Below are positions 9,208 to 18,150 of a DNA stretch of 64,000 nt, one piece after another. This DNA comes from Rhodocytophaga aerolata (GTDB lineage Bacteria > Bacteroidota > Bacteroidia > Cytophagales > 172606-1). The notes under the pieces are model-generated. The model saw nothing but the letters and a program-made list of their open reading frames with translations. It was not told the DNA's origin and searched no databases. The DNA lies in the NCBI RefSeq assembly GCF_030503435.1, contig NZ_JAUKPO010000002.1:496001-560000 (forward strand), read 5' to 3'. Position numbers and translations under genes: made by a program. Every line of letters begins with the position of its first letter. Position 1 is the stretch's first letter.

Positions 9208-10635
9208 CTATCGTGCCGACAAATTGGAAGAAGCTTTGGCTTTGCTTAACGCCTGAGTAGTAGTATAATATTTCGCCAGCATATTGGGCACTTCCCAATC
9301 AGGTAGTTTCCCGGCTTCCAGGTATTGCAAAAAACGCTGCGCTACTTCTCCAAAATGTGCCTCATGGCCGGTGCGGTACTTTTCCGGAATTACTATTTGC
9401 CATTTCTCAGCAGATAGCTTCTTCAACTCTACGCCGGCATACTTGCTTTTAATTTTTTCAAACGCCTGTACCAGGGCTTTTTCATCTATTTTTGTTTTAG
9501 GAGCAGGTTCCAGATACAGCTCTGGTACATATTTTTGCTCAGCTCCCTGCCGGATTACCAGGTTAGCTTTGGAACCTTTCATAATGGAATAATGGGTATC
9601 GCCTGCCCCTTCCGGCGCTTTATAGTTCCAGATAACGGAAACTTTGGCGTGTATTCCTTTCAAGGTATAATTAATTTCTCCATTCGAATATACATTCAGG
9701 TTAGTATCCTTTACTACATCTTTACGCAGGTATTCCGGAAAATCGGGCTGCCCGGTGATTAAGGCAAACTGGCTGCGGGTCATGGGAGTGGGCCAACGTT
9801 TTACCTGTAAAATTTCAATATCTTTCTGGTAATCTATGGTTTGTTCCGGAAAGCACTCCCATTGTACTAAGTCTACCAGGTGGGTAGTTACATCTACAAT
9901 CCCTTCGCCTTGCTGGGCTACATCCATAAACCAGGCCGGACGCTTCAACGGACTGCCGGAAACATACTTATAAAAATGATGTACACTTTCTTTGGTTACT
10001 GCCGGATCTTTTACCGTGCCTTTTTGTAGTTCGCCGAATATCTCCGGTAGTTGTGCCAGTTCTTTCTGTAAGACAGTGGTAATCTCCGACCGTTCCGTCA
10101 TAATATCATAGAGAAGTACCTTGTTTTTTTCAGCTGCCTCGAATGAAGCTTTTAATAGTTCAAACCCCTCTGTATCTATACACATGGGTTTATCGGCGAG
10201 TACATGCAGCCCAGCATCTATCGATTCTTTAATGTATTCTGTCTTTTTCAGATTGTTTCCTGAAATTACTACTACATTACCTTTTTTCTGCTCAACCATC
10301 TTTTGCAGAAAATCCGGTCCGGTATACACTTCTTCTTTCCAGTGGGTTGGGTTTTCCTGCCGGCTGTTGTAGCCTTCTATCCTTTTAAGGTGGTCCTGCA
10401 CATCACTTCCTTCGGGCGCATACACATGTACTGTAGAATCTACCTTATCGAACATAGTTTTCTGCACCAGTGCCGCATGAAAATGCCCAGGGTCTAAGGT
10501 AATAAGTCTGACCATGTTGGAATTAGTCGTAGTTGCTTTGTCTGTTGTTTCTTCGGTCTTTTTTTCTTCCGGAGCACAAGCCATCAGTAAACTTCCCATC
10601 AGCACTGCTCCGGCCAGGTTTTGAATATGTTTCAT
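9208..10635 (-). CDS. Lipoprotein Gfo/Idh/MocA-type oxidoreductase
   Basis: A 475-residue protein starting with a lipoprotein signal peptide (MKHIQNLAGAVLMGSLLMAC, lipobox LMAC with Cys20). An NAD(P)-binding Rossmann domain follows (VRLITLDPGHFHAALVQKTM, GNVVVISGNNLKKTEYIKES, VLADKPMCIDTEGF). The long C-terminal domain fits the putative-oxidoreductase C-terminal family common in Bacteroidota. Gfo/Idh/MocA enzymes oxidise or epimerise sugars with a bound dinucleotide. A lipoprotein version suggests periplasmic location. It follows the mannonate-dehydratase-like gene by 84 bp on the same strand. Confidence 0.85.
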   Translation of the reverse strand: MKHIQNLAGAVLMGSLLMACAPEEKKTEETTDKATTTNSNMVRLITLDPGHFHAALVQKTMFDKVDSTVHVYAPEGSDVQDHLKRIEGYNSRQENPTHWKEEVYTGPDFLQKMVEQKKGNVVVISGNNLKKTEYIKESIDAGLHVLADKPMCIDTEGFELLKASFEAAEKNKVLLYDIMTERSEITTVLQKELAQLPEIFGELQKGTVKDPAVTKESVHHFYKYVSGSPLKRPAWFMDVAQQGEGIVDVTTHLVDLVQWECFPEQTIDYQKDIEILQVKRWPTPMTRSQFALITGQPDFPEYLRKDVVKDTNLNVYSNGEINYTLKGIHAKVSVIWNYKAPEGAGDTHYSIMKGSKANLVIRQGAEQKYVPELYLEPAPKTKIDEKALVQAFEKIKSKYAGVELKKLSAEKWQIVIPEKYRTGHEAHFGEVAQRFLQYLEAGKLPDWEVPNMLAKYYTTTQALSKAKASSNLSAR

Positions 10636-10719
10636 AAATATTGATTTAGGTATTCTAACTTTACGCGGCTCTACCCTTTATTTTCAAATGTTAAATTTCC
10701 ACATTTTCAACTTGTTTTC

Positions 10720-11925
10720 CTACCAATCAAACAAGGTCCCATCTTCTTTACGGTTTACAGGCAGGTAGGCCCGCTGATACGGATAGGTAGCGGCTAGTTC
10801 CTCATTGAAATCTACCCCAAGACCTGGTTCATCCCCCGGATACATATAGCCTTTTTCAAATGCATAGGCATGCGGAAAAACATCATTAGCTTCTGCCGGA
10901 TGTTTCATGTATTCCTGAATGCCGAAATTATTTACGGCTAGGTTAAAGTGCAGGGCAGCTGCCATAGTAATAGGAGACAAATCCGAAGCGCCATGAAAGC
11001 CGGTTCGCACCTGATAGATGGAAGCCAGTGCCGCTACTTTCTGCATAGAGGTAATGCCGCCACCCCGCAAAATAGACATGCGGATATAATCTATCAGTTG
11101 CTCGGTAATAAGCGTCGTGTAATCATAAACCGTATTGAATACTTCGCCTACAGCCAGTGGTGTAGTCGTATGTTTACGGATCAGCCGGAAGCTTTCTTGT
11201 AACTCTGCCGGTGTGGTATCTTCCAGCCAAAATAAATGATAAGGTTCCAACTCTTTACCTAATCGGCCCGCTTCAATAGGTGTAAGCCGGTGATGGCAGT
11301 CGTGCAGCAAGTGAATATCATCTCCTATGGCATCGCGTACTTTCTGGAAAAGTTTCGGTGTAAAATTCAGGTATTTCTCTGTAGACCATTCATACTCGGT
11401 AGGCATCCCACGTTGGGCAGGTTCATAGGTTTTCCCCTTTGCCACCCCATAGGTACTTTTTAAACCTGGAATGCCACTCTGGGCACGCACGGCTACATAG
11501 CCTTCGTCCACATATTTTTGCACATTTTCAATGGTAGCTTCTATTGTTTCTCCATACGCGTGCGGATATACCATTACTCCTTGCCGGCTTTTGCCACCCA
11601 ACAGGTTATACACTGGTGTTTTCAGGGCTTTTCCTTTAATATCCCACAGGGCCATATCTATCGCTGCCACCGCCGACATGGTAACCGGGCCTCTGCGCCA
11701 GTAGGCTCCTTTGTAGAAATAATGCCAGATGTCTTCAATCTGGAATGGATCGCGGCCAAGCAGGCAGGGTATACAGTAATCTTCCAGATAGGACACTACA
11801 GATTTTTCCCGTCCATTCAAGGTACCATCGCCAATTCCATAAATTCCTTCGTCGGTATAAATTTTAAGCGTTACAAAGTTTCTGCCGGGTGAGCAGACAA
11901 ATACTTTGGCATCAGTTATTTTCAT
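10720..11925 (-). CDS. manD: D-mannonate dehydratase-like enolase superfamily enzyme (ManD/RspA)
   Basis: A 401-residue enolase-superfamily protein. The N-terminal capping domain begins [20 protein letters not shown], and a TIM barrel follows. Metal ligands expected for the ManD subgroup are visible as Asp in LLHDCHHRL, Glu in [11 protein letters not shown] and Glu in [13 protein letters not shown]. The stretch [20 protein letters not shown] and the closing barrel motif [20 protein letters not shown] are characteristic. Known members dehydrate D-mannonate and/or D-gluconate to 2-keto-3-deoxygluconate; some have low activity. Neighbouring dehydrogenases and a ThuA protein support sugar-acid catabolism. 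Which acid is used is uncertain. Confidence 0.87.
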   Translation of the reverse strand: MKITDAKVFVCSPGRNFVTLKIYTDEGIYGIGDGTLNGREKSVVSYLEDYCIPCLLGRDPFQIEDIWHYFYKGAYWRRGPVTMSAVAAIDMALWDIKGKALKTPVYNLLGGKSRQGVMVYPHAYGETIEATIENVQKYVDEGYVAVRAQSGIPGLKSTYGVAKGKTYEPAQRGMPTEYEWSTEKYLNFTPKLFQKVRDAIGDDIHLLHDCHHRLTPIEAGRLGKELEPYHLFWLEDTTPAELQESFRLIRKHTTTPLAVGEVFNTVYDYTTLITEQLIDYIRMSILRGGGITSMQKVAALASIYQVRTGFHGASDLSPITMAAALHFNLAVNNFGIQEYMKHPAEANDVFPHAYAFEKGYMYPGDEPGLGVDFNEELAATYPYQRAYLPVNRKEDGTLFDW

Positions 11926-12022
11926 ATAGTGAAAGTCAAAGAGGAGTTTAGTACGTAGACATTAAAAGTTAGAAAACAGAAGAGGCTAACTCCTCTGGCC
12001 TTTACCTACTATGTACACCCAA

Positions 12023-12826
12023 TTATTTATAGGCAGAAGCTTTGGTATAATTCAGTTCATAATTATTGCCAATAGCGTATTGAATGCCTCCCAGGATGTG
12101 TTTCATAAAAGCGGGATCTGCATAATCTTCGGGACTATGGCCGCCAGCGGTGTAAAATGACCGGCCACCTTCAAATTCATGATACCAGGCAAATGGATAA
12201 TTAGCTGTATGCCGCTCGCTTTTGAAGGTAGTAGTATCTAGTGTAGCCAGCACTTTAATATCCGGATTGATGTCCCGGAAAAAATACCACTCGTCGTACC
12301 GCTGCCAGCGTTTAGGCAGGTGTTTCGTGGAAAGATGCGTTTGGTCCGTTACCTCAATAGTACCATTCTGAATTGGTGGATGCCATACAAATACGGCTCC
12401 TACCAGTTTACCATACCAGGGCCATTCCCGTTCGGTTCCAGTTGCTGCATGTACGCCTACAAAACCTCCGCCAGCCCGGATATACCGCTGAAAGGCTTCT
12501 TTTTGTTCAGGTGTAAACACATCCTTGTTGGAACTTATAAAAATAAGGGCACTGTATTGCTTTAACTTTTCATCCGTAAAATATTCCGAGCTTTCGGTAG
12601 TATCTGCCAGAAATCCATTTTCTTCACAGAGTTTTTTCACAGCGATTTTAGCAGGTTCAATAGAAGCATGCCGGTAGCTATCTGGGGCAGTTTTAGTAAA
12701 AATAAGTACCCGTTTTTCTTGCCGCACTTTTGCTGAAGAAGCACTTGATGATTTGCTACAGGAAAAAGCAACAAAAGCAGAAAACAGCAGAAAAAAGGCT
12801 GCGTAGTAAAAAGATCTATAGTTCAT
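12023..12826 (-). CDS. ThuA domain-containing protein
   Basis: A 267-residue protein with an N-terminal lipoprotein-like signal (lipobox FVAFSC, Cys23) followed by a ThuA/glutamine-amidotransferase-like fold: VLIFTKTAPDSYRHASIEPA, YSALIFISSNKDVFTPEQKE, GGGFVGVHAATGTEREWPWY and the end GRSFYTAGGHSPEDYADP. ThuA proteins occur with trehalose- and other sugar-utilisation genes and with Gfo/Idh/MocA oxidoreductases; their reaction is still poorly defined. The gene begins 17 bp after the stop of the upstream oxidoreductase gene, so co-transcription is likely. Confidence 0.88.
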   Translation of the reverse strand: MNYRSFYYAAFFLLFSAFVAFSCSKSSSASSAKVRQEKRVLIFTKTAPDSYRHASIEPAKIAVKKLCEENGFLADTTESSEYFTDEKLKQYSALIFISSNKDVFTPEQKEAFQRYIRAGGGFVGVHAATGTEREWPWYGKLVGAVFVWHPPIQNGTIEVTDQTHLSTKHLPKRWQRYDEWYFFRDINPDIKVLATLDTTTFKSERHTANYPFAWYHEFEGGRSFYTAGGHSPEDYADPAFMKHILGGIQYAIGNNYELNYTKASAYK

Positions 12827-12843
12827 TCTGTCTAAATAGCTAA

Positions 12844-14244
12844 TTATACCTTTATCTGGTAAGGGGCACGCATTGGTCTGGAGAGCATACTGTTAGCTTC
12901 TTCATCATTTTTGAAGCGTTCCTTCTCTGGGTCCCAGTATACTTTCCGCTTTAATTTCATAGCTATGTGGTGCACCAGGCAGGCAGAACATGAACGGTGA
13001 GCTACCTCTACGGGAGCTATATTCGGCTTACGCGACTTAATACTATCCAGCCAGTTGCCGTGCTGTTCCGGGCTTTCGTACAGGTGTATTTCATTGGGGC
13101 CAATTTCAGAAGTTAGGATTTTAGGGTCGTTTGCATCCAGTACCTTACTGTTTTTCTCCCGTACGCCGGGGTCACTGGCGGTAACGGCATAATCTCCCCG
13201 GGTAACAAATATCCACCCCTCTGTTCCTTCAAACTTTACTCCATTCGGCAATTCATTGGATACAATCATTTTTACCCCGTTGGCATACATAGCTTCCGTT
13301 TTAAAAATACCATGTACATTCCATAAACCACTAGTGGGAAATTCTGCCCATCCGGATACTTCTATGGGACCTGTAAGTTCGGTATCCATTGCCCAGTGAG
13401 CTGTATCTATGTGATGTGCCCCCCATCCAGTGATCATCCCGGCTCCGAACTGCTCGCAACGCAGCCAGCCTGGCCTGTCATAATCTGCCTGCGGATGTAC
13501 CCTTTTTTCGGTGTAATAAACCTCAGGTGTAGAGCCCAGCCACATATCGTAATTCAGATTTTTTGGTACTGGCATTTCCGGTTCATCTTGTCCGGAAGGA
13601 TCTCCGGGTAAACCGACATATACAGTTTTCAGGTCCCCTATGCGGCCATTTCGTACAAGTTCACAGGCTTTCTTGAACTGAGGCCATGGATCAATGGACC
13701 GCTGCTGGCTGCCGATCTGAAAAATGCGGTTATGTTTGGTAACAATATCACTCAATAAACGGCCTTCGGCTATGGTGAGCGAAGTAGGTTTTTGTAAATA
13801 AATATCTTTTCCGGCTATGGCTGCATCTATGGCTGGCAAGGCGTGCCAGTGATCTGGCGTACTGATCACTACCGCATCTACATCTTTATTGCTCAACAAA
13901 TCGCGGTAATCTTCATAGGTTTTTACGCCTTTGTACCGTTTATTAGCTTGCTTGGTGTAATAGTCTTCTACCAGTTTTTTGGCATCCTGCACCCGTTTAC
14001 TATCCACATCGCATACAGCCATAATGCGGGCATGATTGTATTTCAGCACTTCTGGCATATCATGCCCTCTAGAGATACGGCCAGTACCAATACATCCTAT
14101 ATTAATGCGGTTACTGGGAGAATAAGGTCCTAAAACAGAAGCAGGTACAATAGTAGGGGCAAAAAATACCGCACTGGCTGCCGCCACACTCTTCTTCAGA
14201 AAATCTCGCCTGCTATTTAACAATTGGTTATCTGTATTTTCCAT
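12844..14244 (-). CDS. Gfo/Idh/MocA family oxidoreductase with Tat-type signal
   Basis: A 466-residue protein. The N-terminus carries a twin-arginine export motif (SRRDFLKKSVAAASAVFFAP), so it is probably exported folded with its cofactor. The Rossmann domain follows (INIGCIGTGRISRGHDMPEV, DAVVISTPDHWHALPAIDAA, KDIYLQKPTSLTIAEG, where the lysine in EKP-like context is the usual catalytic site). The C-terminal half is the alpha/beta substrate domain (MITGWGAHHIDTAHWAM). It oxidises or epimerises a sugar; which one is not clear. It sits between the SDR and ThuA genes in the same run. Confidence 0.9.
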   Translation of the reverse strand: MENTDNQLLNSRRDFLKKSVAAASAVFFAPTIVPASVLGPYSPSNRINIGCIGTGRISRGHDMPEVLKYNHARIMAVCDVDSKRVQDAKKLVEDYYTKQANKRYKGVKTYEDYRDLLSNKDVDAVVISTPDHWHALPAIDAAIAGKDIYLQKPTSLTIAEGRLLSDIVTKHNRIFQIGSQQRSIDPWPQFKKACELVRNGRIGDLKTVYVGLPGDPSGQDEPEMPVPKNLNYDMWLGSTPEVYYTEKRVHPQADYDRPGWLRCEQFGAGMITGWGAHHIDTAHWAMDTELTGPIEVSGWAEFPTSGLWNVHGIFKTEAMYANGVKMIVSNELPNGVKFEGTEGWIFVTRGDYAVTASDPGVREKNSKVLDANDPKILTSEIGPNEIHLYESPEQHGNWLDSIKSRKPNIAPVEVAHRSCSACLVHHIAMKLKRKVYWDPEKERFKNDEEANSMLSRPMRAPYQIKV

Positions 14245-14309
14245 AAGCTCAGGAAGGGTTTGTTCTCATACATATAAGGAGGAAGCTGGCATTTTGTACT
14301 ATAGGATTT

Positions 14310-15071
14310 CTAAAATCCTATAGAATTTCCACCATCTACACACAACTGGGTACCATTAACAAATTTGGCAGCATCTGAAGCCAGGTAAACTGCCGCATAG
14401 CCAATGTCTTCAGGCTTTCCAAATGTGCCCATTGGCGTACGGCTTAATACTTTGTTTTTCCGGTTTTCATCATTTTGCATGGCTTTCGTTAACATGGGGG
14501 TTTCTATAAACCCGGGAGCTATGGCATTGATGCGGATGCCATGCGGCGAAAGATCACAGGCCAGTGTACGGGTAAGACCCAGAACAGCCGATTTTGAAGC
14601 TGTATACGCTGGTACCCCGGGAATACCATACACCGCTGCCATAGATGTAATCATAATGATACTGCCTTTTTTGCGGGTAACCATTTTCTTACTTACTTCT
14701 CTGGTCAGCGTAAATACCGCCTGCAGATTGGTTTGTATAATGGTGGAAAACTCTTCGTCGCTTACCTCCAATGCAAATTTCTTCATATTAATACCTGCAT
14801 TATTCACCAGAATATCCAGAGGGCCATAGCGGTCTTCCAGGTCAGTTACCAAAGTGGCGGCTCCTGTTAGTTGAGTAACATCATGTATGGCATAATGGCA
14901 TTTTCCGCCAATTGTTGCAGTAGCTTCCTTTAGGGGCTCTTCTCTTCTTCCGGTAATAATTACTTCGGCGCCGGCATCCGTCATTGCTTTGGCGATGGCT
15001 AAGCCCAACCCCGTACCTCCACCAGTGATCAAAGCTAGTTTGCCTTTTAAGGAAAAAGGATTTTGTGACAT
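14310..15071 (-). CDS. SDR family oxidoreductase (gluconate 5-dehydrogenase-like)
   Basis: A 253-residue short-chain dehydrogenase. Cofactor motif TGGGTGLGLAIA sits near the start, then NNAGIN, catalytic Ser in IIMITSMAAVYG, the YTASKSA active-site Tyr-Lys, and the end APGFIETPMLTKAMQ with VNGTQLCVDGGNSIGF. I place the start at 15071 (MSQNPFSLKGKLALITGG), which has an AGGAAG ribosome-binding site six bases upstream; a longer frame to 15119 adds a non-family tail. It is the first gene of the sugar-acid run and probably interconverts a keto sugar acid and its alcohol form. Confidence 0.9.
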   Translation of the reverse strand: MSQNPFSLKGKLALITGGGTGLGLAIAKAMTDAGAEVIITGRREEPLKEATATIGGKCHYAIHDVTQLTGAATLVTDLEDRYGPLDILVNNAGINMKKFALEVSDEEFSTIIQTNLQAVFTLTREVSKKMVTRKKGSIIMITSMAAVYGIPGVPAYTASKSAVLGLTRTLACDLSPHGIRINAIAPGFIETPMLTKAMQNDENRKNKVLSRTPMGTFGKPEDIGYAAVYLASDAAKFVNGTQLCVDGGNSIGF

Positions 15072-15123
15072 ACTTCCTTTATTTTGTTCAATATAATAAA
15101 GGTATAAGTAAATTATCATTAAT

Positions 15124-15135
15124 GCAATCGGTTGC
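15124..15135. promoter_or_regulatory. LacI-type operator-like dyad upstream of the sugar-acid genes
   Basis: GCAATCGGTTGC is a 12-bp near-perfect palindrome (one mismatch) with a central CG, the form typical of LacI/GalR-family operators. It lies 53 bp upstream of the chosen SDR start, the head of the minus-strand sugar-acid run. No LacI-family gene is in the window, so a regulator elsewhere in the genome is inferred. Confidence 0.4.
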
Positions 15136-15202
15136 GTAAATTTTTATTCTTCTCTGATGCCAATTGGTAGATAGGATTACTTAGCTGTGAGGTAGGGCGT
15201 AG

Positions 15203-16432
15203 TTATTGCGGATTAGCGGTAGCAAATACATGACAACCTCTTGCTTTTAAGCAGTTTACTCCTTCCTCATAAGAGTTGGTAAGCAGATTACCGCTTTTTT
15301 TCTGGCAGAAAGGGCAGGCATGTAAGTCGCCGTCGGTGTCTATGTATAAGAACCGGTTGCCGGCTCCGGTGCAGCCGGCTTTCCGCTGATGGTAGCCATG
15401 AAATACCACAATAGGCCAGTCGGCATAGGCTGGGTCCAGGTTTAATTTTTCATAGAAGCTCGTAAGCAGTTGGATCTGGTCTGGATTGAGTTCAACCTCT
15501 TTTCCAATATAATGCCCTACGGCTCGAGGTTCTAATAGTTGAACAAAAGCTACACCCAGTCTCTTGGCAAGTCTGGCATACTGCATCAGGTTTTCCTCAG
15601 TTACAAAGGCTTTCGTGGCACAAAGTGCCAGGCTTACGACTAATCCAGCTTTATGGGCCTCAACCACAGCATTGATAGCCAGCTGGTAGGCATTAGCCAA
15701 GTTGCGGAATGTATTATGCTCTTGCTCCAGGTAGTGATCCAGGCTTACAGACACGCCGGTAAGTCCGGCTTCTTTAAGCAGGCGGGCATTTTGAGCCGTA
15801 AAATTATAGCCAGAGGTAAATACCCAGAAATCTGTAACTGGCCGTGCCATTTTAAGCACCTCCACTATATCGTGTACCCGGAGCATAGGTTCGCCACCAC
15901 TGAACAGAACCTGGGTTATGCCTTTATCTTGCAAGGTATGTACAATCTGCATAATAGCAGATAGGGAAAGTTTTTCGCGTTTATTGAGGTTGTCCCATTC
16001 AAAACAATGCTCACAGCCTAGGGGGCACTTCTTGGTAATAGCAAAAAAAGCAATATAGGGGTGAATGGGCACTTGCGGGTGAGTGACCAAGCGATTTATT
16101 TCATTGTGCATAAAATCTTTGTAAGCCACAGAAGGCCATCCGGGGCAATGATGCGTCCAGTAATACCGGCCATCTACCTGGGCTACTTTTCTGATAGACT
16201 TTGTGCCATAAAACAGTTGCCGTAAAGCACGGGCTTTTTTTATAAGTTTCGGAAGAGAGTCTGCTTTGGAAACATGCTTCATGAGCAACGAAATATCTTG
16301 TATACGAAACCTGGTGGCCAGTAGCTTCCGCCTAATGGAAGAGACCACGATAGTAGAAGGAAGGTATGGAATATGGGTAGTGGCCGGATAGCCCTCATTT
16401 GCCGGCGTATGCTTAGTCAAGGTGCTTTCCAT
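15203..16432 (-). CDS. Radical SAM protein with cysteine-rich C-terminus
   Basis: A 409-residue radical SAM enzyme. The [4Fe-4S] motif is C136-x3-C140-x2-C143 (ITKKCPLGCEHCFEW), followed by the SAM-binding segment VLFSGGEPMLRVHDIVEV. The first 125 residues are an N-terminal extension I do not recognise. The C-terminus carries five cysteines (about 354, 373, 376, 394, 400), including CPFC, consistent with an auxiliary-cluster domain of the SPASM/twitch type used by peptide-modifying enzymes. It begins 3 bp after the stop of the large lipoprotein gene, implying translational coupling. Its substrate is unknown; no small precursor peptide gene is obvious nearby. Confidence 0.85.
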   Translation of the reverse strand: MESTLTKHTPANEGYPATTHIPYLPSTIVVSSIRRKLLATRFRIQDISLLMKHVSKADSLPKLIKKARALRQLFYGTKSIRKVAQVDGRYYWTHHCPGWPSVAYKDFMHNEINRLVTHPQVPIHPYIAFFAITKKCPLGCEHCFEWDNLNKREKLSLSAIMQIVHTLQDKGITQVLFSGGEPMLRVHDIVEVLKMARPVTDFWVFTSGYNFTAQNARLLKEAGLTGVSVSLDHYLEQEHNTFRNLANAYQLAINAVVEAHKAGLVVSLALCATKAFVTEENLMQYARLAKRLGVAFVQLLEPRAVGHYIGKEVELNPDQIQLLTSFYEKLNLDPAYADWPIVVFHGYHQRKAGCTGAGNRFLYIDTDGDLHACPFCQKKSGNLLTNSYEEGVNCLKARGCHVFATANPQ

Positions 16433-16435
16433 AGA

Positions 16436-18139
16436 TTATTTAGTGGTAGCTGTTAAACCCATTTGTTTATTTATTTCAAGGTATTTTTCTTTAGAAAATT
16501 CAACAAACCGGCCTTCTTTACGGAACGATAGTAATTCGGGTATATCTGGAGTACCCTTATATTCACGTACATGTTCATAATACCCTTTTGTATGCAGAAA
16601 GGTACTTACCTTTGTACCCTCTATGGGTTGCATTGGATTCATATACGTAAGGGTAACGGCTGTTCCGGGTTGTAATTGTTGTGCGTATACCGTATCGTCT
16701 TCAGAAAGCATGGCACGCATATCCTCATTTTTCTCATTTATGGCCGAATATGGCTTACATTTCTCCAGCTTCACAGGTAAATTAGTGCTGTAATCTATGC
16801 CAGCATAGTCTATTTCCCAGAACATAAAACCTGCAGCCAGTTTAACACGGATGGTATCTTTTGTTTTCACGGCTGCCAGGTTTAGCGGTATTACTAAATT
16901 ACGGGAAGCCAATGGGCCAACTGATTCTATTCTGTCTACCAGTTGCCAGCCGGCGGATGTTTCCAGATATACACTTAAGGGGATACCCTGGTCTATCTGC
17001 CATTGGGAAAGCTTTTGAAACGGTTCTTTTTTCTGGCTGGCGGCCCATGTAGGATACAAGCTGCCAAACTGCTGGGTAAACTCTCCGAAAAGATAATCTA
17101 GCCAGAGGGAATTTTGTGCCCGGAGCACCAGCTTTCCACTGGAGATTTGTGCAGGTTTGTCAAATGTTAAAACAACTTCATTGAGCGAACCGGCAGGTAC
17201 GGTTTCATTAAATAAGTAATTGGTTGAATCTTTCCGGAATAGTTGATCCAGGCAAGATTCACCAGCACTTGTTTGAGCCTGTATAGGTGCCTCTACCTGA
17301 GATAAGGTATGTATGTTACCTTTGTTATCGAGTAATACAGTTACTTCTGCCGGATGCTGTACTACCCAAAGCTCCGCCAAGTTAGTATACTGCCGTTCTT
17401 TTAACTCATTGGTAATACGAATGCGGTATTGGTCCTCTACTGGAACACTAGTGGGTAGAGGCATAAAGTCGTGGCGTTCGAGTGGGGCAAATATGGCTCC
17501 TCCATACGTTTCTCCGGTAAATTCATATCCTTCCCCGGTATCTGTATAGACAAAAGGGCATGAACTTTTAGTCAGTACAATGATAATACTAATCAGTACC
17601 AGTACGCCAATAGTTACTCCTACGGCCGTTAGCACATGAGAGGCAACTGTACGGCCGGTATCCTGTTCAACAATATCTATCCGCTTGATGGAAGAAACCG
17701 GGATAGCTATTTGATTTCCTTCCTCCTGCCTATACTCATTGATATACAGATGCACCCGGTTGAGGGCATTGTATTTATCGGTAGACCGGTATCGGTGAGA
17801 CTTATTGGGATCTGCCGTAGCATAGTTTGTTTGGGAGACAGGCACTTCATTCAAGGTTCCTTCCAGCTCTTCTCCAGTCAGCACTACATTTGTTAACGAC
17901 CAGGTTTTCGGACCTTGGTGCAGTATAAATATTTTTCTTTTGCTTAATGAATAAACAGTATTTAGAGCATCGGGAGCTTCGGTACGGGTACGGTAATAAT
18001 TACAAGCAATGAGTTGAAACAGAAAACAGAATAGCGTAATGCGAGCCAGGTATCGGTTTAAGCAACTCTTTGCCAAGTTCTTAAAAATACCGCACTGGCT
18101 ATGTTTACCAGCCGCTGAAGAAGTACTCTTTTTTCTCAT
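16436..18139 (-). CDS. Unknown large lipoprotein with internal membrane segment
   Basis: A 567-residue protein I do not recognise by name. A basic N-terminus leads to a lipobox (FQLIAC, Cys46), so it is probably lipid-anchored. A second strongly hydrophobic stretch lies at about 168-189 (VLTAVGVTIGVLVLISIIIV), directly followed by the conspicuous aromatic motif SSCPFVYTDTGEGYEF and then GGAIFAPLERHDFMPLP. The remaining 330 residues are beta-rich. It is the middle gene of a three-gene run: 11 bp after the barrel-like protein gene and 3 bp before the radical SAM gene. The cell location is unclear because a lipid anchor and an internal helix rarely coexist. Confidence 0.7.
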   Translation of the reverse strand: MRKKSTSSAAGKHSQCGIFKNLAKSCLNRYLARITLFCFLFQLIACNYYRTRTEAPDALNTVYSLSKRKIFILHQGPKTWSLTNVVLTGEELEGTLNEVPVSQTNYATADPNKSHRYRSTDKYNALNRVHLYINEYRQEEGNQIAIPVSSIKRIDIVEQDTGRTVASHVLTAVGVTIGVLVLISIIIVLTKSSCPFVYTDTGEGYEFTGETYGGAIFAPLERHDFMPLPTSVPVEDQYRIRITNELKERQYTNLAELWVVQHPAEVTVLLDNKGNIHTLSQVEAPIQAQTSAGESCLDQLFRKDSTNYLFNETVPAGSLNEVVLTFDKPAQISSGKLVLRAQNSLWLDYLFGEFTQQFGSLYPTWAASQKKEPFQKLSQWQIDQGIPLSVYLETSAGWQLVDRIESVGPLASRNLVIPLNLAAVKTKDTIRVKLAAGFMFWEIDYAGIDYSTNLPVKLEKCKPYSAINEKNEDMRAMLSEDDTVYAQQLQPGTAVTLTYMNPMQPIEGTKVSTFLHTKGYYEHVREYKGTPDIPELLSFRKEGRFVEFSKEKYLEINKQMGLTATTK

Positions 18140-18150
18140 ATAGTCAACTC

